This document shows, piece after piece, positions 7,896 through 14,665 of a stretch of 26,943 nt of DNA. Source of the stretch: an uncultured Planctomycetaceae bacterium (GTDB lineage Bacteria; Planctomycetota; Planctomycetia; Pirellulales; Pirellulaceae); NCBI GenBank assembly GCA_903927685.1, contig CAIYOB010000439.1, positions 1 to 26,943 of the forward strand. The letters run 5' to 3'. Position 1 is the first letter of the stretch; the number at the start of each line of letters is the position of its first letter. The notes beneath the pieces were generated by a model, which was not told the DNA's origin, searched no databases, and was given only the letters and a program-made list of their open reading frames with translations. The translations under genes were made by a program, and so were the position numbers.

Positions 7896-7976
7896 GGTTC
7901 ACCGGGAGCGCCATTTTGTCGTGCCTGCCGTACGCCAGCGTCAGACTTGTGTAACCGTCGTCCAAGTGAATTAACG

Positions 7977-9107
7977 ATGCACAAACGGGTTGCCACCGCC
8001 GGCATCTTCTTCAACAGCCTGTTGCTTCTGGCGGCGGAGGTCGCCGCAGCCGACACTGGTGCCGTGAACTGGGAACCGGACTTTCGGCCGATTTCCGCAG
8101 ACGTCGCCTACTATCCACGGGCCGCGACGCTGGCGGACGGCAGATCGCTGGTAGTGTTTGCCCACCCGACTCCGGTGGGAAGGGTCATCGCCGGCCTCTT
8201 CAGCAGCGACGGCGGCAGGACGTGGACCAATTACCGGCGCATCTCCGAGCATCCCGGACCGGTGGACCTCGACAACGCGTTTCCTCTGCAGCTGGCAGAC
8301 GGGACTTTGCTGGTAGCCTACCGCCGTCACAATCGCAACGCTCAGTTGTTCCGCATCGAGATTTCGTCGAGCACGGACGGCGACCAGTGGGCGGTCCGCG
8401 CCACCGTCGCCACCGGATCGCAGGGTATCTGGGAGCCGTTCCTGCTGGCGTCACCCGATGGCACGGTGCAGGCGTACTACGCCAGCGAGGAAGGTTGTCA
8501 TCCAGACCAGCGGATCGAAATGCGGACCTCGATCGACGGAGGCAAATCCTGGGGGACGCCGGTGGTGGTCGCCGAGAAGAGAGGTTCCAGGGATGGAATG
8601 CCGGGGGTGGTTCGGCTCAACGACCGGGAGCTTCTGGCTGTTTTCGAGGCGCAGGACGTGCCGCCGTTTCGGTTCGTGATCCGAGGCGTGCGTTCGCTTG
8701 ACTTGGGCCGAACCTGGTCAGTCACCCGACAGTTGATCTATCGCCCGGATAATCCTGTCGCCGCCCCGTGGGCGGCAGGCGCGCCTTCGATTATCCGGCT
8801 GCTGGACGGTCGGTTGATAGTCTCCTTCCAGAGCGACGAGAAGAACGCCTTTCTCGCCGGTGATCGCCGCCGAGATCCCGCGTATCGGACATACAACTAT
8901 CTGTCCCACACGCATTTTGCCTGCATCGGCAGCCTCGATCAAGGCAGATCGTGGACGGCTCCGCTTCACTTGCTGGGTGGCCCGGACGATCCGGCGAACT
9001 GGAATGCCTTGCACGCCGTCAACGACGGAACCGTCTTCGCGCTCTCCAATTACCGTGGCAGAATTTGGATCAGGACCGGGGCGATTCTTGGCGAGCCCGG
9101 GCCTTGA
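7977..9107 (+). CDS. Secreted sialidase-like protein (Asp-box beta-propeller)
   Basis: A 376-residue protein with a signal peptide (hydrophobic residues 8-25, cleavage probably near AAADT). It has five Asp boxes of the form S-x-D-x-G-x-x-W: SSDGGRTW (~76-83), STDGDQW (~132-138, one residue short), SIDGGKSW (~185-192), SLDLGRTW (~240-247) and SLDQGRSW (~319-326). This spacing is that of a six-bladed sialidase/BNR propeller. YYPRAATLADG near residue 45 supplies an Arg in the place of the first Arg of the carboxylate-binding triad. Relatives cleave sialic acids or other exo-linked sugars, but many planctomycete members are uncharacterised, so the substrate is open. ATG 7977 was chosen because the signal peptide starts there; the frame opens ten codons earlier. 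The Shine-Dalgarno is weak (AAGTGA). Confidence 0.8.
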   Translation: MHKRVATAGIFFNSLLLLAAEVAAADTGAVNWEPDFRPISADVAYYPRAATLADGRSLVVFAHPTPVGRVIAGLFSSDGGRTWTNYRRISEHPGPVDLDNAFPLQLADGTLLVAYRRHNRNAQLFRIEISSSTDGDQWAVRATVATGSQGIWEPFLLASPDGTVQAYYASEEGCHPDQRIEMRTSIDGGKSWGTPVVVAEKRGSRDGMPGVVRLNDRELLAVFEAQDVPPFRFVIRGVRSLDLGRTWSVTRQLIYRPDNPVAAPWAAGAPSIIRLLDGRLIVSFQSDEKNAFLAGDRRRDPAYRTYNYLSHTHFACIGSLDQGRSWTAPLHLLGGPDDPANWNALHAVNDGTVFALSNYRGRIWIRTGAILGEPGP

Positions 9108-9142
9108 GTCTGGGACAGCGGGTCGCATCGTCAGGATGGCAT

Positions 9143-9166
9143 CGTCAGCAGGCTCGTCAGCAGGCT
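9143..9166. repeat. Two tandem 12-base repeats
   Basis: CGTCAGCAGGCT occurs twice head to tail in the 119-base gap between the sialidase-like and SGNH genes, and a related GCATCGTCAG occurs twice just before it. It is probably a slippage product with no known role. Confidence 0.5.
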
Positions 9167-9226
9167 GCGGAAGGGCCGTGCACTCGTTACAATAACCTCG
9201 ACAAACCCAATTTCGGAACCAAGCCC

Positions 9227-10081
9227 ATGCTGCGATTCACCCTATTTCTCGTCGCCGCGCTGGCGGCGGTCCAAGCCCCAGCCGGGGACACCAAGCCGCT
9301 GCGGGTCTACTTCGTTGGCAACAGCGTCACCGACACCATCAATTACCCGGCGCTGGCCGAACTGGCCAAGATCCGTGGACACGAGCAGTTATGGGGCCGC
9401 CACATGATTCCCGGGGCGCCGCTCCAATGGATCTGGGAACATTCTCAGGACGGTTTCCAAGAGCCGCCATTTGGGCACTACCCCACAGCCCTTGCCGACC
9501 ACGCGTGGGATGTATTGAGCCTCCAGCCCTTCGACCGGCACCTGGACGGCAAGGACGGTGACTTGACGATGGCGAAGAACTTCATCGACTTGGCGTTGCC
9601 CAGAAGCCCGGACCTGCAGGTGTACGTATACGCCCGGTGGCCCCGGCAGGGCAAGGACGACTTCGACACGGCGTGGTTAAAGAAGTACACGGGCGGCTGG
9701 GACGGGACGAACGAGAGCCGGGACTACTTCGAGCGGCTCACGTTGGAACTTCGGAAGACATGCCCGGATTTGAAGAAGCCGGTCTTGCTGGTGCCGGTCG
9801 GACACGTCATGTTCGAGTTGAACCAGCGAATGAAGGCCGGGGAAGTGCCTGGCCGTCAGCACATCAAGGAAGTGTTTTCCGACGCTATCCACTTGAACAA
9901 TGTCGGCTCCTATGTGGTCGGCTGCACCTACTTTGCCACCCTGTACCGGGAGAACCCGAAGGGGTTGCCCGCCGAGTCGTACCAGGTGACGGACCCGCAG
10001 TTGGTCGAAGTCATCCAGGACACGGTATGGAAGGTGGTCCGCACGCATGAATTGGCTGGGGTGGCGACGGGCAACCAGTGA
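9227..10081 (+). CDS. Secreted SGNH/GDSL-type hydrolase
   Basis: A 284-residue protein with a short signal peptide (MLRFTLFLVAALAAVQAPAG). The nucleophile block I reads VYFVGNSVTD (residues 28-36), so Ser33 sits in a GNSVT context in place of the classic GDSL. The C-terminal block V is DAIHLNNVG (219-227), giving Asp219 and His222 of the triad. Gly and Asn of blocks II and III are less plain. SGNH enzymes in this setting are usually carbohydrate O-deacetylases or esterases acting outside the cytoplasm. The start at 9227 is set by the signal peptide; the frame runs far upstream into the sialidase-like gene, which is a shadow. It lies 119 bases after that gene and 130 before the DUF4832-like gene on the same strand, so the three may share a transcript and act on one glycan. 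Confidence 0.75.
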   Translation: MLRFTLFLVAALAAVQAPAGDTKPLRVYFVGNSVTDTINYPALAELAKIRGHEQLWGRHMIPGAPLQWIWEHSQDGFQEPPFGHYPTALADHAWDVLSLQPFDRHLDGKDGDLTMAKNFIDLALPRSPDLQVYVYARWPRQGKDDFDTAWLKKYTGGWDGTNESRDYFERLTLELRKTCPDLKKPVLLVPVGHVMFELNQRMKAGEVPGRQHIKEVFSDAIHLNNVGSYVVGCTYFATLYRENPKGLPAESYQVTDPQLVEVIQDTVWKVVRTHELAGVATGNQ

Positions 10082-10211
10082 CATACGACCTGAGCCGGCA
10101 TATTGAAGAGCGATTTGGGCCGCGGTCAATTCACTCGGCTCGCCTTGGCATGGTGGCCGCACGGGCGGACTACCGGGTGAAGTCCTGTCGGCAAGGCACA
10201 GGAAACCACTC

Positions 10212-11636
10212 ATGAAACGGATCAGCATCGCATTCGTCCTCGTCGGATTGGCGCCCGGCTTGTCTCATGGCCAACCCGTTGTCGTCACCCCACAAGAAAC
10301 GGACGAAATCCTGGCTAACCCCGGGATGGGCTGGCAGACCTTCCACCGGACCAAGCCACAGGACAAGAACCTGCCGCCCTGGATTCCGTCCACGGTGCAC
10401 TACGCCCGGTGGGGCTGGCGGGACTTGGAGCCGCAGCCGGGCAAGATCGACCACGCGTTCCTGGACGGAGTGCTGAAAGCAAGCCGCGAGGCGGGGCAGA
10501 CGCTCGCCTTTCGTGTCATGTGTTGTTCCTCGTCTCCACGCCAACCGTACCATCCGCAATGGTTGCCGGAGATCGGCGGCAAGGTCGTCACCACGCGGTA
10601 TGGGACCGGTCCTGAGTTGGAGGTTCCGGTGCTGGATGATCCCAAAGTCCTGGCCGCACACCTCGATTTCATCGACCGGCTCGGAGTCCGTTACGATGGT
10701 CACCCGGATATCGACCACATCGACCTGGGAACGGTCGGATGGTGGGGCGAGTGGCACATGAGCCAGTCAACCAAGGCCCCGATGCCCACGCGCGAAACGC
10801 AGAGGAAGATCGTTGACGCCTACCTCGCCGCGTTCACGAAGACGCCTCTGGTGATGCTCATCGGCGGCGGCGAAATGCTCACACACGCCGTCGAGCACGG
10901 AGCGGGTTGGCGAGCCGACTGCTTGGGTGACATGGGTGGGTTTTCGGAGCACTGGTGCCACATGCGAATGGCCTATCCGACAATGCTGCCCGCCGCCGGC
11001 GCCGGGGACGCGTGGAAGACAGCCCCCGTGGCCTGGGAGACCTGCTGGGATATGCGCAAGTGGGTGGACGAGGGCTGGCCGCTTCGCTTTATCTTCAACT
11101 ACGCCTTGGCCCTGCACGGGTCGGTCATCAACAACAAGTCGGCACCGTTGCCCGAGGGGCAGAACATCCGGCCCGAGGTTGAACGCTTCCTGCGACGGCT
11201 GGGTTACCGGCTGGTGCTCAAGGAGCTAACGCATCCTGCCCGGGTGCGCCCTGGTGCGAAGTTGGACGTTGGCATGACGTGGCAAAACGCCGGCTCCGCT
11301 CCCTGCTACAAGCCGTACCGGGTGGCCTACAAACTGTCGAATGCGTCCGGCTGCGAGACCGTGCTTGTGGGTACCGTGGTCGTGAACAAGTGGCTTCCGG
11401 GCTCCGTCGAACTCTTCACGGACGAGTTCTTTCAGGAGCCCAGGGACTTGCCGCCCGGTGACGTTCAGGCCGTCGCGGACACGGTCCGCGTGCCCGCAGG
11501 TCTGTCGCCGGGCACCTACACCCTGTCGCTTGGCGTCGTCGGCCAGCATGACACCAAGCCGGTCGTGCAGCTGGGAATCAAGGGCCGCTCCGAGGATGGC
11601 TGGTATCCGTTGAGCAAGCTGACGATTTCTCGCTGA
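10212..11636 (+). CDS. Secreted DUF4832-like protein, glycosidase-type TIM barrel
   Basis: A 474-residue protein with a signal peptide (residues 1-20, ending SHGQP). ANPGMGW (35-41) and YARWGWRDLEPQPGKIDHAFLD (about 64-85) resemble the opening of GH42/GH5-like barrels, and DLGTVGWWGEWH (171-182) places Glu180 as a candidate acid/base. A beta-sandwich domain (about 350-470, LDVGMTWQNAGSAPCYKPY) forms the C-terminus, as in DUF4832 proteins. The family has no settled activity; a glycoside hydrolase role is inference from the fold-like motifs and exported neighbours. The ATG at 10212 has AGGAAA six bases upstream. It is the last of three co-directional exported genes. Confidence 0.75.
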   Translation: MKRISIAFVLVGLAPGLSHGQPVVVTPQETDEILANPGMGWQTFHRTKPQDKNLPPWIPSTVHYARWGWRDLEPQPGKIDHAFLDGVLKASREAGQTLAFRVMCCSSSPRQPYHPQWLPEIGGKVVTTRYGTGPELEVPVLDDPKVLAAHLDFIDRLGVRYDGHPDIDHIDLGTVGWWGEWHMSQSTKAPMPTRETQRKIVDAYLAAFTKTPLVMLIGGGEMLTHAVEHGAGWRADCLGDMGGFSEHWCHMRMAYPTMLPAAGAGDAWKTAPVAWETCWDMRKWVDEGWPLRFIFNYALALHGSVINNKSAPLPEGQNIRPEVERFLRRLGYRLVLKELTHPARVRPGAKLDVGMTWQNAGSAPCYKPYRVAYKLSNASGCETVLVGTVVVNKWLPGSVELFTDEFFQEPRDLPPGDVQAVADTVRVPAGLSPGTYTLSLGVVGQHDTKPVVQLGIKGRSEDGWYPLSKLTISR

Positions 11637-11739
11637 GCGAAACGGCTGGGGCCGTGGAGACTTGAGGGGCAAGGAGTAGCAACACCTGCCTGCGGATCCC
11701 CAAGTCCCAACCGAAGTCCTGGTGTCGCAGAGGGGCTGG

Positions 11740-11801
11740 AAACACTCCGGCTCCGGCAGTTCGTACACCCGCACGTAATCGACGAGGAATTGGTCCGGCA
11801 A
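11740..11801 (-). pseudogene. Possible relic of a GH16-type C-terminus
   Basis: The minus strand from 11801 reads LPDQFLVDYVRVYELPEPE directly after an in-frame TAA. This phrase (hydrophobic-VDYVRVY) is the typical last strand of GH16 laminarinase-like enzymes and related concanavalin-A-fold proteins. Upstream sequence in all three minus frames shows no further GH16 character, and downstream the frame runs antisense into the DUF4832-like gene. It looks like a short remnant of a deleted gene, although a chance match cannot be excluded. Confidence 0.35.
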
Positions 11802-11992
11802 TTAAGATGGACGGTGAAGCCCGGGATTCCCGACATGACCACCGAACCAACCATCCCCCCGAGTTCTCGCCCGCGGCGCCACCCGAATCCGGCGTGTCAG
11901 TCGCATGCTGGTCGCATGACAGTCGGGTCTTTTTGTCACTCTCCTCCGTTTCGAACCAACCGTCAGAATCGTCCCATTTTCCCCGTGGAGAT

Positions 11993-12020
11993 TTGACATC
12001 GGCCGGAATTGACCTAGTTT
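11993..12020 (+). promoter_or_regulatory. Possible sigma-70-type promoter for the Tad cluster
   Basis: A perfect -35 TTGACA (11993-11998) is followed after 16 bases by TAGTTT (12015-12020), a weak -10. Transcription would begin near 12027, about 70 bases before the 36-residue gene. It is the only clear -35 in this gap; the poor -10 keeps confidence low. Confidence 0.35.
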
Positions 12021-12097
12021 TCCATTGCCGGACGGGCGTCGCGCCCCCGGTTCGGTTGGTGGACCCCAGTTTTGATGCCTTGAGAAAGGGGATAGTC

Positions 12098-12208
12098 ATG
12101 ATCCCGATCATCACGCCGGACGCCGCAGCGTTGGCCTTCGAGATGGCTTGCTTGCTGGTTACCTCGATGGCCCTGGTGTTGACCTACCTGCTGGGCGCTC
12201 GCTATTGA
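12098..12208 (+). CDS. 36-residue single-helix membrane peptide at the head of the Tad cluster
   Basis: An ATG at 12098 preceded by AAAGGGG seven bases upstream opens a 36-codon frame. The N-terminus is short and polar (MIPIITPDAA) and the rest is one hydrophobic helix (about residues 10-33) ending GARY. The strong Shine-Dalgarno, the promoter-like sequence upstream and the position 51 bases before the prepilin peptidase argue that it is translated. It is too short and lacks the G/A-x4-E cleavage context of a normal Flp pilin, although FEM at 14-16 places a Glu within the hydrophobic part. It could be a pre-cleaved or degenerate pilin-like subunit, a small membrane regulator of assembly, or a leader peptide. 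I know of no named family. Confidence 0.5.
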   Translation: MIPIITPDAAALAFEMACLLVTSMALVLTYLLGARY

Positions 12209-12259
12209 CGTAACTCATTTATTGTCAAATGGTTCTGTCGAAGCTTGGGGAGAAGCCGC

Positions 12260-12826
12260 GTGTCGCATGGATCCGACTTGGGAACCGTCCTGGCCGAACA
12301 TTGGCCGGTGTGGCTGTTGACGCTGGTGTTGGTCGTCGCCGCGGTGATTGACGCGACCCGATTGCGGGTGCCCAATTGGCTCACCTTTCCACTGGTCGTC
12401 GGCGGTTGGGTCTACAGCACCGCCGCATTCGGCTGGCAGGGACTGGGTTGGAGCCTGCTCGGGACGGCCGTCGGTTTCGGCCTGCTGTTTCCCGTCCACA
12501 TGGTCGGCGGCATGGGGGCAGGAGACGTCAAGTTGTTCGCGGGGATTGGGGCCTGGCTGCACGCCACCCAGACGCTGCACGCGTTTTGCGTCTCCGCCAT
12601 CGTTGGGGGGCTGTTCGCAGTCCTGGTGATGGCTTGGTGCGGCCAATGGCGCAAACACTGGATTCAGTCGCAGATGATCTTGGTCGAGATCGTCACCATC
12701 CGCGACCCCCAGGCTTTGTCTGCCCTGGCCGCCGAACGGAAGAAATCGATGAAATTGCTGCCTTACGGCATCAGTATCATGTTGGGCACGATCGTGTACC
12801 TGGGCTGGAGTGGACAACTGGTTTAG
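12260..12826 (+). CDS. cpaA: A24-family prepilin peptidase (TadV/CpaA type)
   Basis: A 188-residue polytopic membrane protease that cleaves the leader of Flp prepilins and pseudopilins at the inner membrane. The two catalytic Asp are visible: Asp31 in AVIDATRLRVPNWLT and Asp89 in MGAGDVKLF, the GxGD motif. It lacks the N-terminal methylase domain of PilD, as is normal for TadV/CpaA. GTG at 12260 was chosen as start because GGGGAGAA lies about five bases upstream; a TTG 15 bases earlier would place that Shine-Dalgarno inside the gene. The C-terminal tail (about 125-160) has a soluble stretch before a last helix. It lies between the 36-residue peptide and tadE and should process TadE. Confidence 0.88.
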   Translation: MSHGSDLGTVLAEHWPVWLLTLVLVVAAVIDATRLRVPNWLTFPLVVGGWVYSTAAFGWQGLGWSLLGTAVGFGLLFPVHMVGGMGAGDVKLFAGIGAWLHATQTLHAFCVSAIVGGLFAVLVMAWCGQWRKHWIQSQMILVEIVTIRDPQALSALAAERKKSMKLLPYGISIMLGTIVYLGWSGQLV

Positions 12827-12849
12827 GCAGGACAGGGGAGTTCCATGTT

Positions 12850-13326
12850 ATGAACGAAACAGGCGCCCGCCCGACCACAATCCCGGTCCTGAGTTCGGCC
12901 TTGCCCGCCAAGTTCCTTGGCCCGGGCGGTTCGTCCCGTCGCCGGCGGCGAGGCGCGGCGGTGGTCGAGTTCGCTATCATCGTCCCGATCTTCTTCCTGA
13001 TGGTCTTCGGAATGATTGAATTCGGCCGCATGGTGATGGTGCATCAGTTACTGTCGGGAGCGGCTCGCGAAGGGGCTCGGCAGGCGATTGTGAACGGCGC
13101 CACGGCCAGCGCCGTCGAGCAGACCGTGCGGGATTTCCTGACGGCGACTTCGATTGACGGCCAGGCTGCGTCCGTGACCGTCACGCCGGATCCAGCCACG
13201 GCCACCACCGGGATCCCCGTGACGGTGGCTGCGGGGATCGACTTTGAGACCGTGAGTTGGCTGCCTTCACCATTTTTCCTGCAAGGACAGACGCTGAACG
13301 CCGCGTCAACCATGCGGCACGAATAG
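12850..13326 (+). CDS. tadE: TadE-like pseudopilin
   Basis: A 158-residue minor pilin-like protein. After a cytoplasmic Arg-rich leader, RRRRGAAVVEFAII (residues 31-44) gives the expected prepilin site (G35/A36) with Glu40 at position +5. It is followed by a hydrophobic helix to about 56 and IEFGRMVMVHQLLSGAAREGAR, the TadE signature. The rest is a small extracytoplasmic domain. The ATG at 12850 has GGGGAG nine bases upstream; it starts 23 bases after the peptidase stop, so the two are probably translated together. TadE and TadF stabilise the Flp pilus; only one such gene is present here. Confidence 0.88.
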   Translation: MNETGARPTTIPVLSSALPAKFLGPGGSSRRRRRGAAVVEFAIIVPIFFLMVFGMIEFGRMVMVHQLLSGAAREGARQAIVNGATASAVEQTVRDFLTATSIDGQAASVTVTPDPATATTGIPVTVAAGIDFETVSWLPSPFFLQGQTLNAASTMRHE

Positions 13327-13357
13327 CGAGACGAATTCGGTAGCGGAGGAAACGACG

Positions 13358-14359
13358 ATGCGATCGAGCGCTTTGATCATTGTGGCCTTGGGATGCGGCT
13401 TTGTGGCCTCACTTGGGGTGTACCAGTACCTGCGTGCTGCTTCCGACAAAGACGAAATGCGCAGCGTCCTGGTGGCGGCCGCGGAGATCAACATCAACCA
13501 GCCGCTGAGCAAGGAAAACGTGCGGGTGGAACAGTGGCCCAGACGCCAGATCCCGCAGGGCTCGTTGAGTCTACTGCAGGACATCGACGCCAAGTACGCC
13601 CGCATCCGGCTGTACGCCGGCGAGCCGATCCTATCCGCCAAAGTCATGAACTGGGATGACGCCAGCAGCTCGTTGAAGGTCCCCAAAGGCTTTCGCGCCG
13701 TGTCGGTCCGCGTCACGATGGACCAGTCTGTTTCCAGCCTGATCGAACCGGGTGATAAAGTCGATGTGATCGTCGTCGTCAAGCGAACGCCCGAATCGCC
13801 CGCCATGTCCAAGACGATCTTGAAATCGGTGCAGGTCTTCGCGGTCAACACCGAGATGGGGAAGTCGCCGGAAAAGGACAAGGCCCTGGAGGAAGCGCGG
13901 ACGGTGTCCCTGCTGCTGGATCCCGAGGGTGCGGAACGGCTGGCCATGGGCCAGGAATTGGGGACCGTTCGTTTGACCCTGCGGAGCCCCGACGATCCGT
14001 TGGTCGACGAGACTCCCGGCTGTTCGATGGATCGGCTGTTCGGACGCGGCACGGTCGCGGATCTGGACGATCCGGGGCTGGCAACCGGGACGCCTGCCCA
14101 ACTCGAAGCCAAGGCTGTTGACACGCCGCCGACGGGCGGCTGGTCGATGGTGATCGAGTCGCCGGAGCGGGCGGAGGGCTACCGCTTCGAAGGCCCCGGC
14201 CAGACACCGAAACTCGACTCGATTCGCTACAAATCCGGCAATCAACCGCCGTGGTCGGCCCCGTCCCCGGAAGCGAGTCAACCCGAGGAGCAGGATCCAG
14301 TGTCCAATCCTGCGCCCGCCCGCGAGGTGTCACCGCCGCTGAAGGCCAACCTGACTTGA
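13358..14359 (+). CDS. cpaB: Flp pilus assembly protein CpaB/RcpC
   Basis: A 333-residue periplasmic assembly factor. It has an N-terminal membrane helix (residues 5-25, IIVALGCGFVASLGVYQYL), a SAF domain (about 36-100: VLVAAAEININQPLSKENVRVEQWP, AGEPIL) and the RcpC domain (about 105-230: PKGFRAVSVRVTMDQS, IEPGDKVDVIVVV, LLLDPEGAERLAMGQELG). The last 100 residues are a Pro/Glu-rich extension without known domains, longer than usual. The ATG at 13358 follows a strong GGAGGA. CpaB may guide or modify the secretin CpaC, whose gene follows after an unusually long 306-base gap. Confidence 0.9.
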   Translation: MRSSALIIVALGCGFVASLGVYQYLRAASDKDEMRSVLVAAAEININQPLSKENVRVEQWPRRQIPQGSLSLLQDIDAKYARIRLYAGEPILSAKVMNWDDASSSLKVPKGFRAVSVRVTMDQSVSSLIEPGDKVDVIVVVKRTPESPAMSKTILKSVQVFAVNTEMGKSPEKDKALEEARTVSLLLDPEGAERLAMGQELGTVRLTLRSPDDPLVDETPGCSMDRLFGRGTVADLDDPGLATGTPAQLEAKAVDTPPTGGWSMVIESPERAEGYRFEGPGQTPKLDSIRYKSGNQPPWSAPSPEASQPEEQDPVSNPAPAREVSPPLKANLT

Positions 14360-14665
14360 GGCCGTCGCCGGTCGCCAGCCCGTCGAACGGTTACGACGGT
14401 TATAACGATCGTAGCGGAATTGCCTGGGGTGCAGAGCCTGTTGTGCCGGCCGTATCGATTGTGCCGGGCGGCGGGCATTCCGACTGCCGCCCGCGCCCAC
14501 ATTGAATCAGGATCGGCGCGGCGAGCGATCGAAGTAGATAGACATCAGCGGCGGATCGGGCGTCGAAGCCCGTGCCCCTGCGCCAAGGCAGAATCGGCGC
14601 GGCCGTTGTAACGCGACACGGATGAAGCGGTTACTCTTCCATCGACCAAGCAAGGAAGTGCTCCG
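14360..14665. other. 306-base gap between cpaB and cpaC with a hairpin
   Basis: No gene is supported here. It contains a perfect eight-base stem, CGGGCGGC (14465-14472) against GCCGCCCG (14486-14493), with a 13-base loop and no T-run after it. In an operon with otherwise small gaps this may mark a second promoter, RNA processing site or attenuator for cpaC and cpaE. Confidence 0.4.

Larger units (their letters stand above)
7379..7976. other. Non-coding region between divergent genes
   Basis: About 600 bases between the divergent beta-helix and sialidase-like genes. It holds a perfect short hairpin AGCGGC-AAA-GCCGCT (7561-7575), a long imperfect inverted repeat (7580-7661) and a terminator-like hairpin (7864-7895). 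The reading frames across it are short, lack a Shine-Dalgarno and do not look like protein. Promoters for both flanking genes should be here, but I see no convincing -35/-10 pair. Confidence 0.5.
11637..12097. other. Non-coding region before the Tad cluster
   Basis: About 460 bases with no complete gene. It contains a possible GH16 C-terminal relic on the minus strand near 11740-11801 and a possible promoter at 11993-12020 for the pilus cluster. Short frames elsewhere in it have no protein character. Confidence 0.5.

Noticed and set aside
7687..7965. Minus-strand frame of 92 codons
   Set aside because: No Shine-Dalgarno, no recognisable domain, lies in a repeat-bearing intergenic region; possibly repeat-derived.
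14251..14505. Plus-strand frame overlapping the cpaB end, reading GYDGYNDRSG
   Set aside because: Considered as a frameshifted cpaB tail, but there is no matching family feature and cpaB already has a plausible stop.
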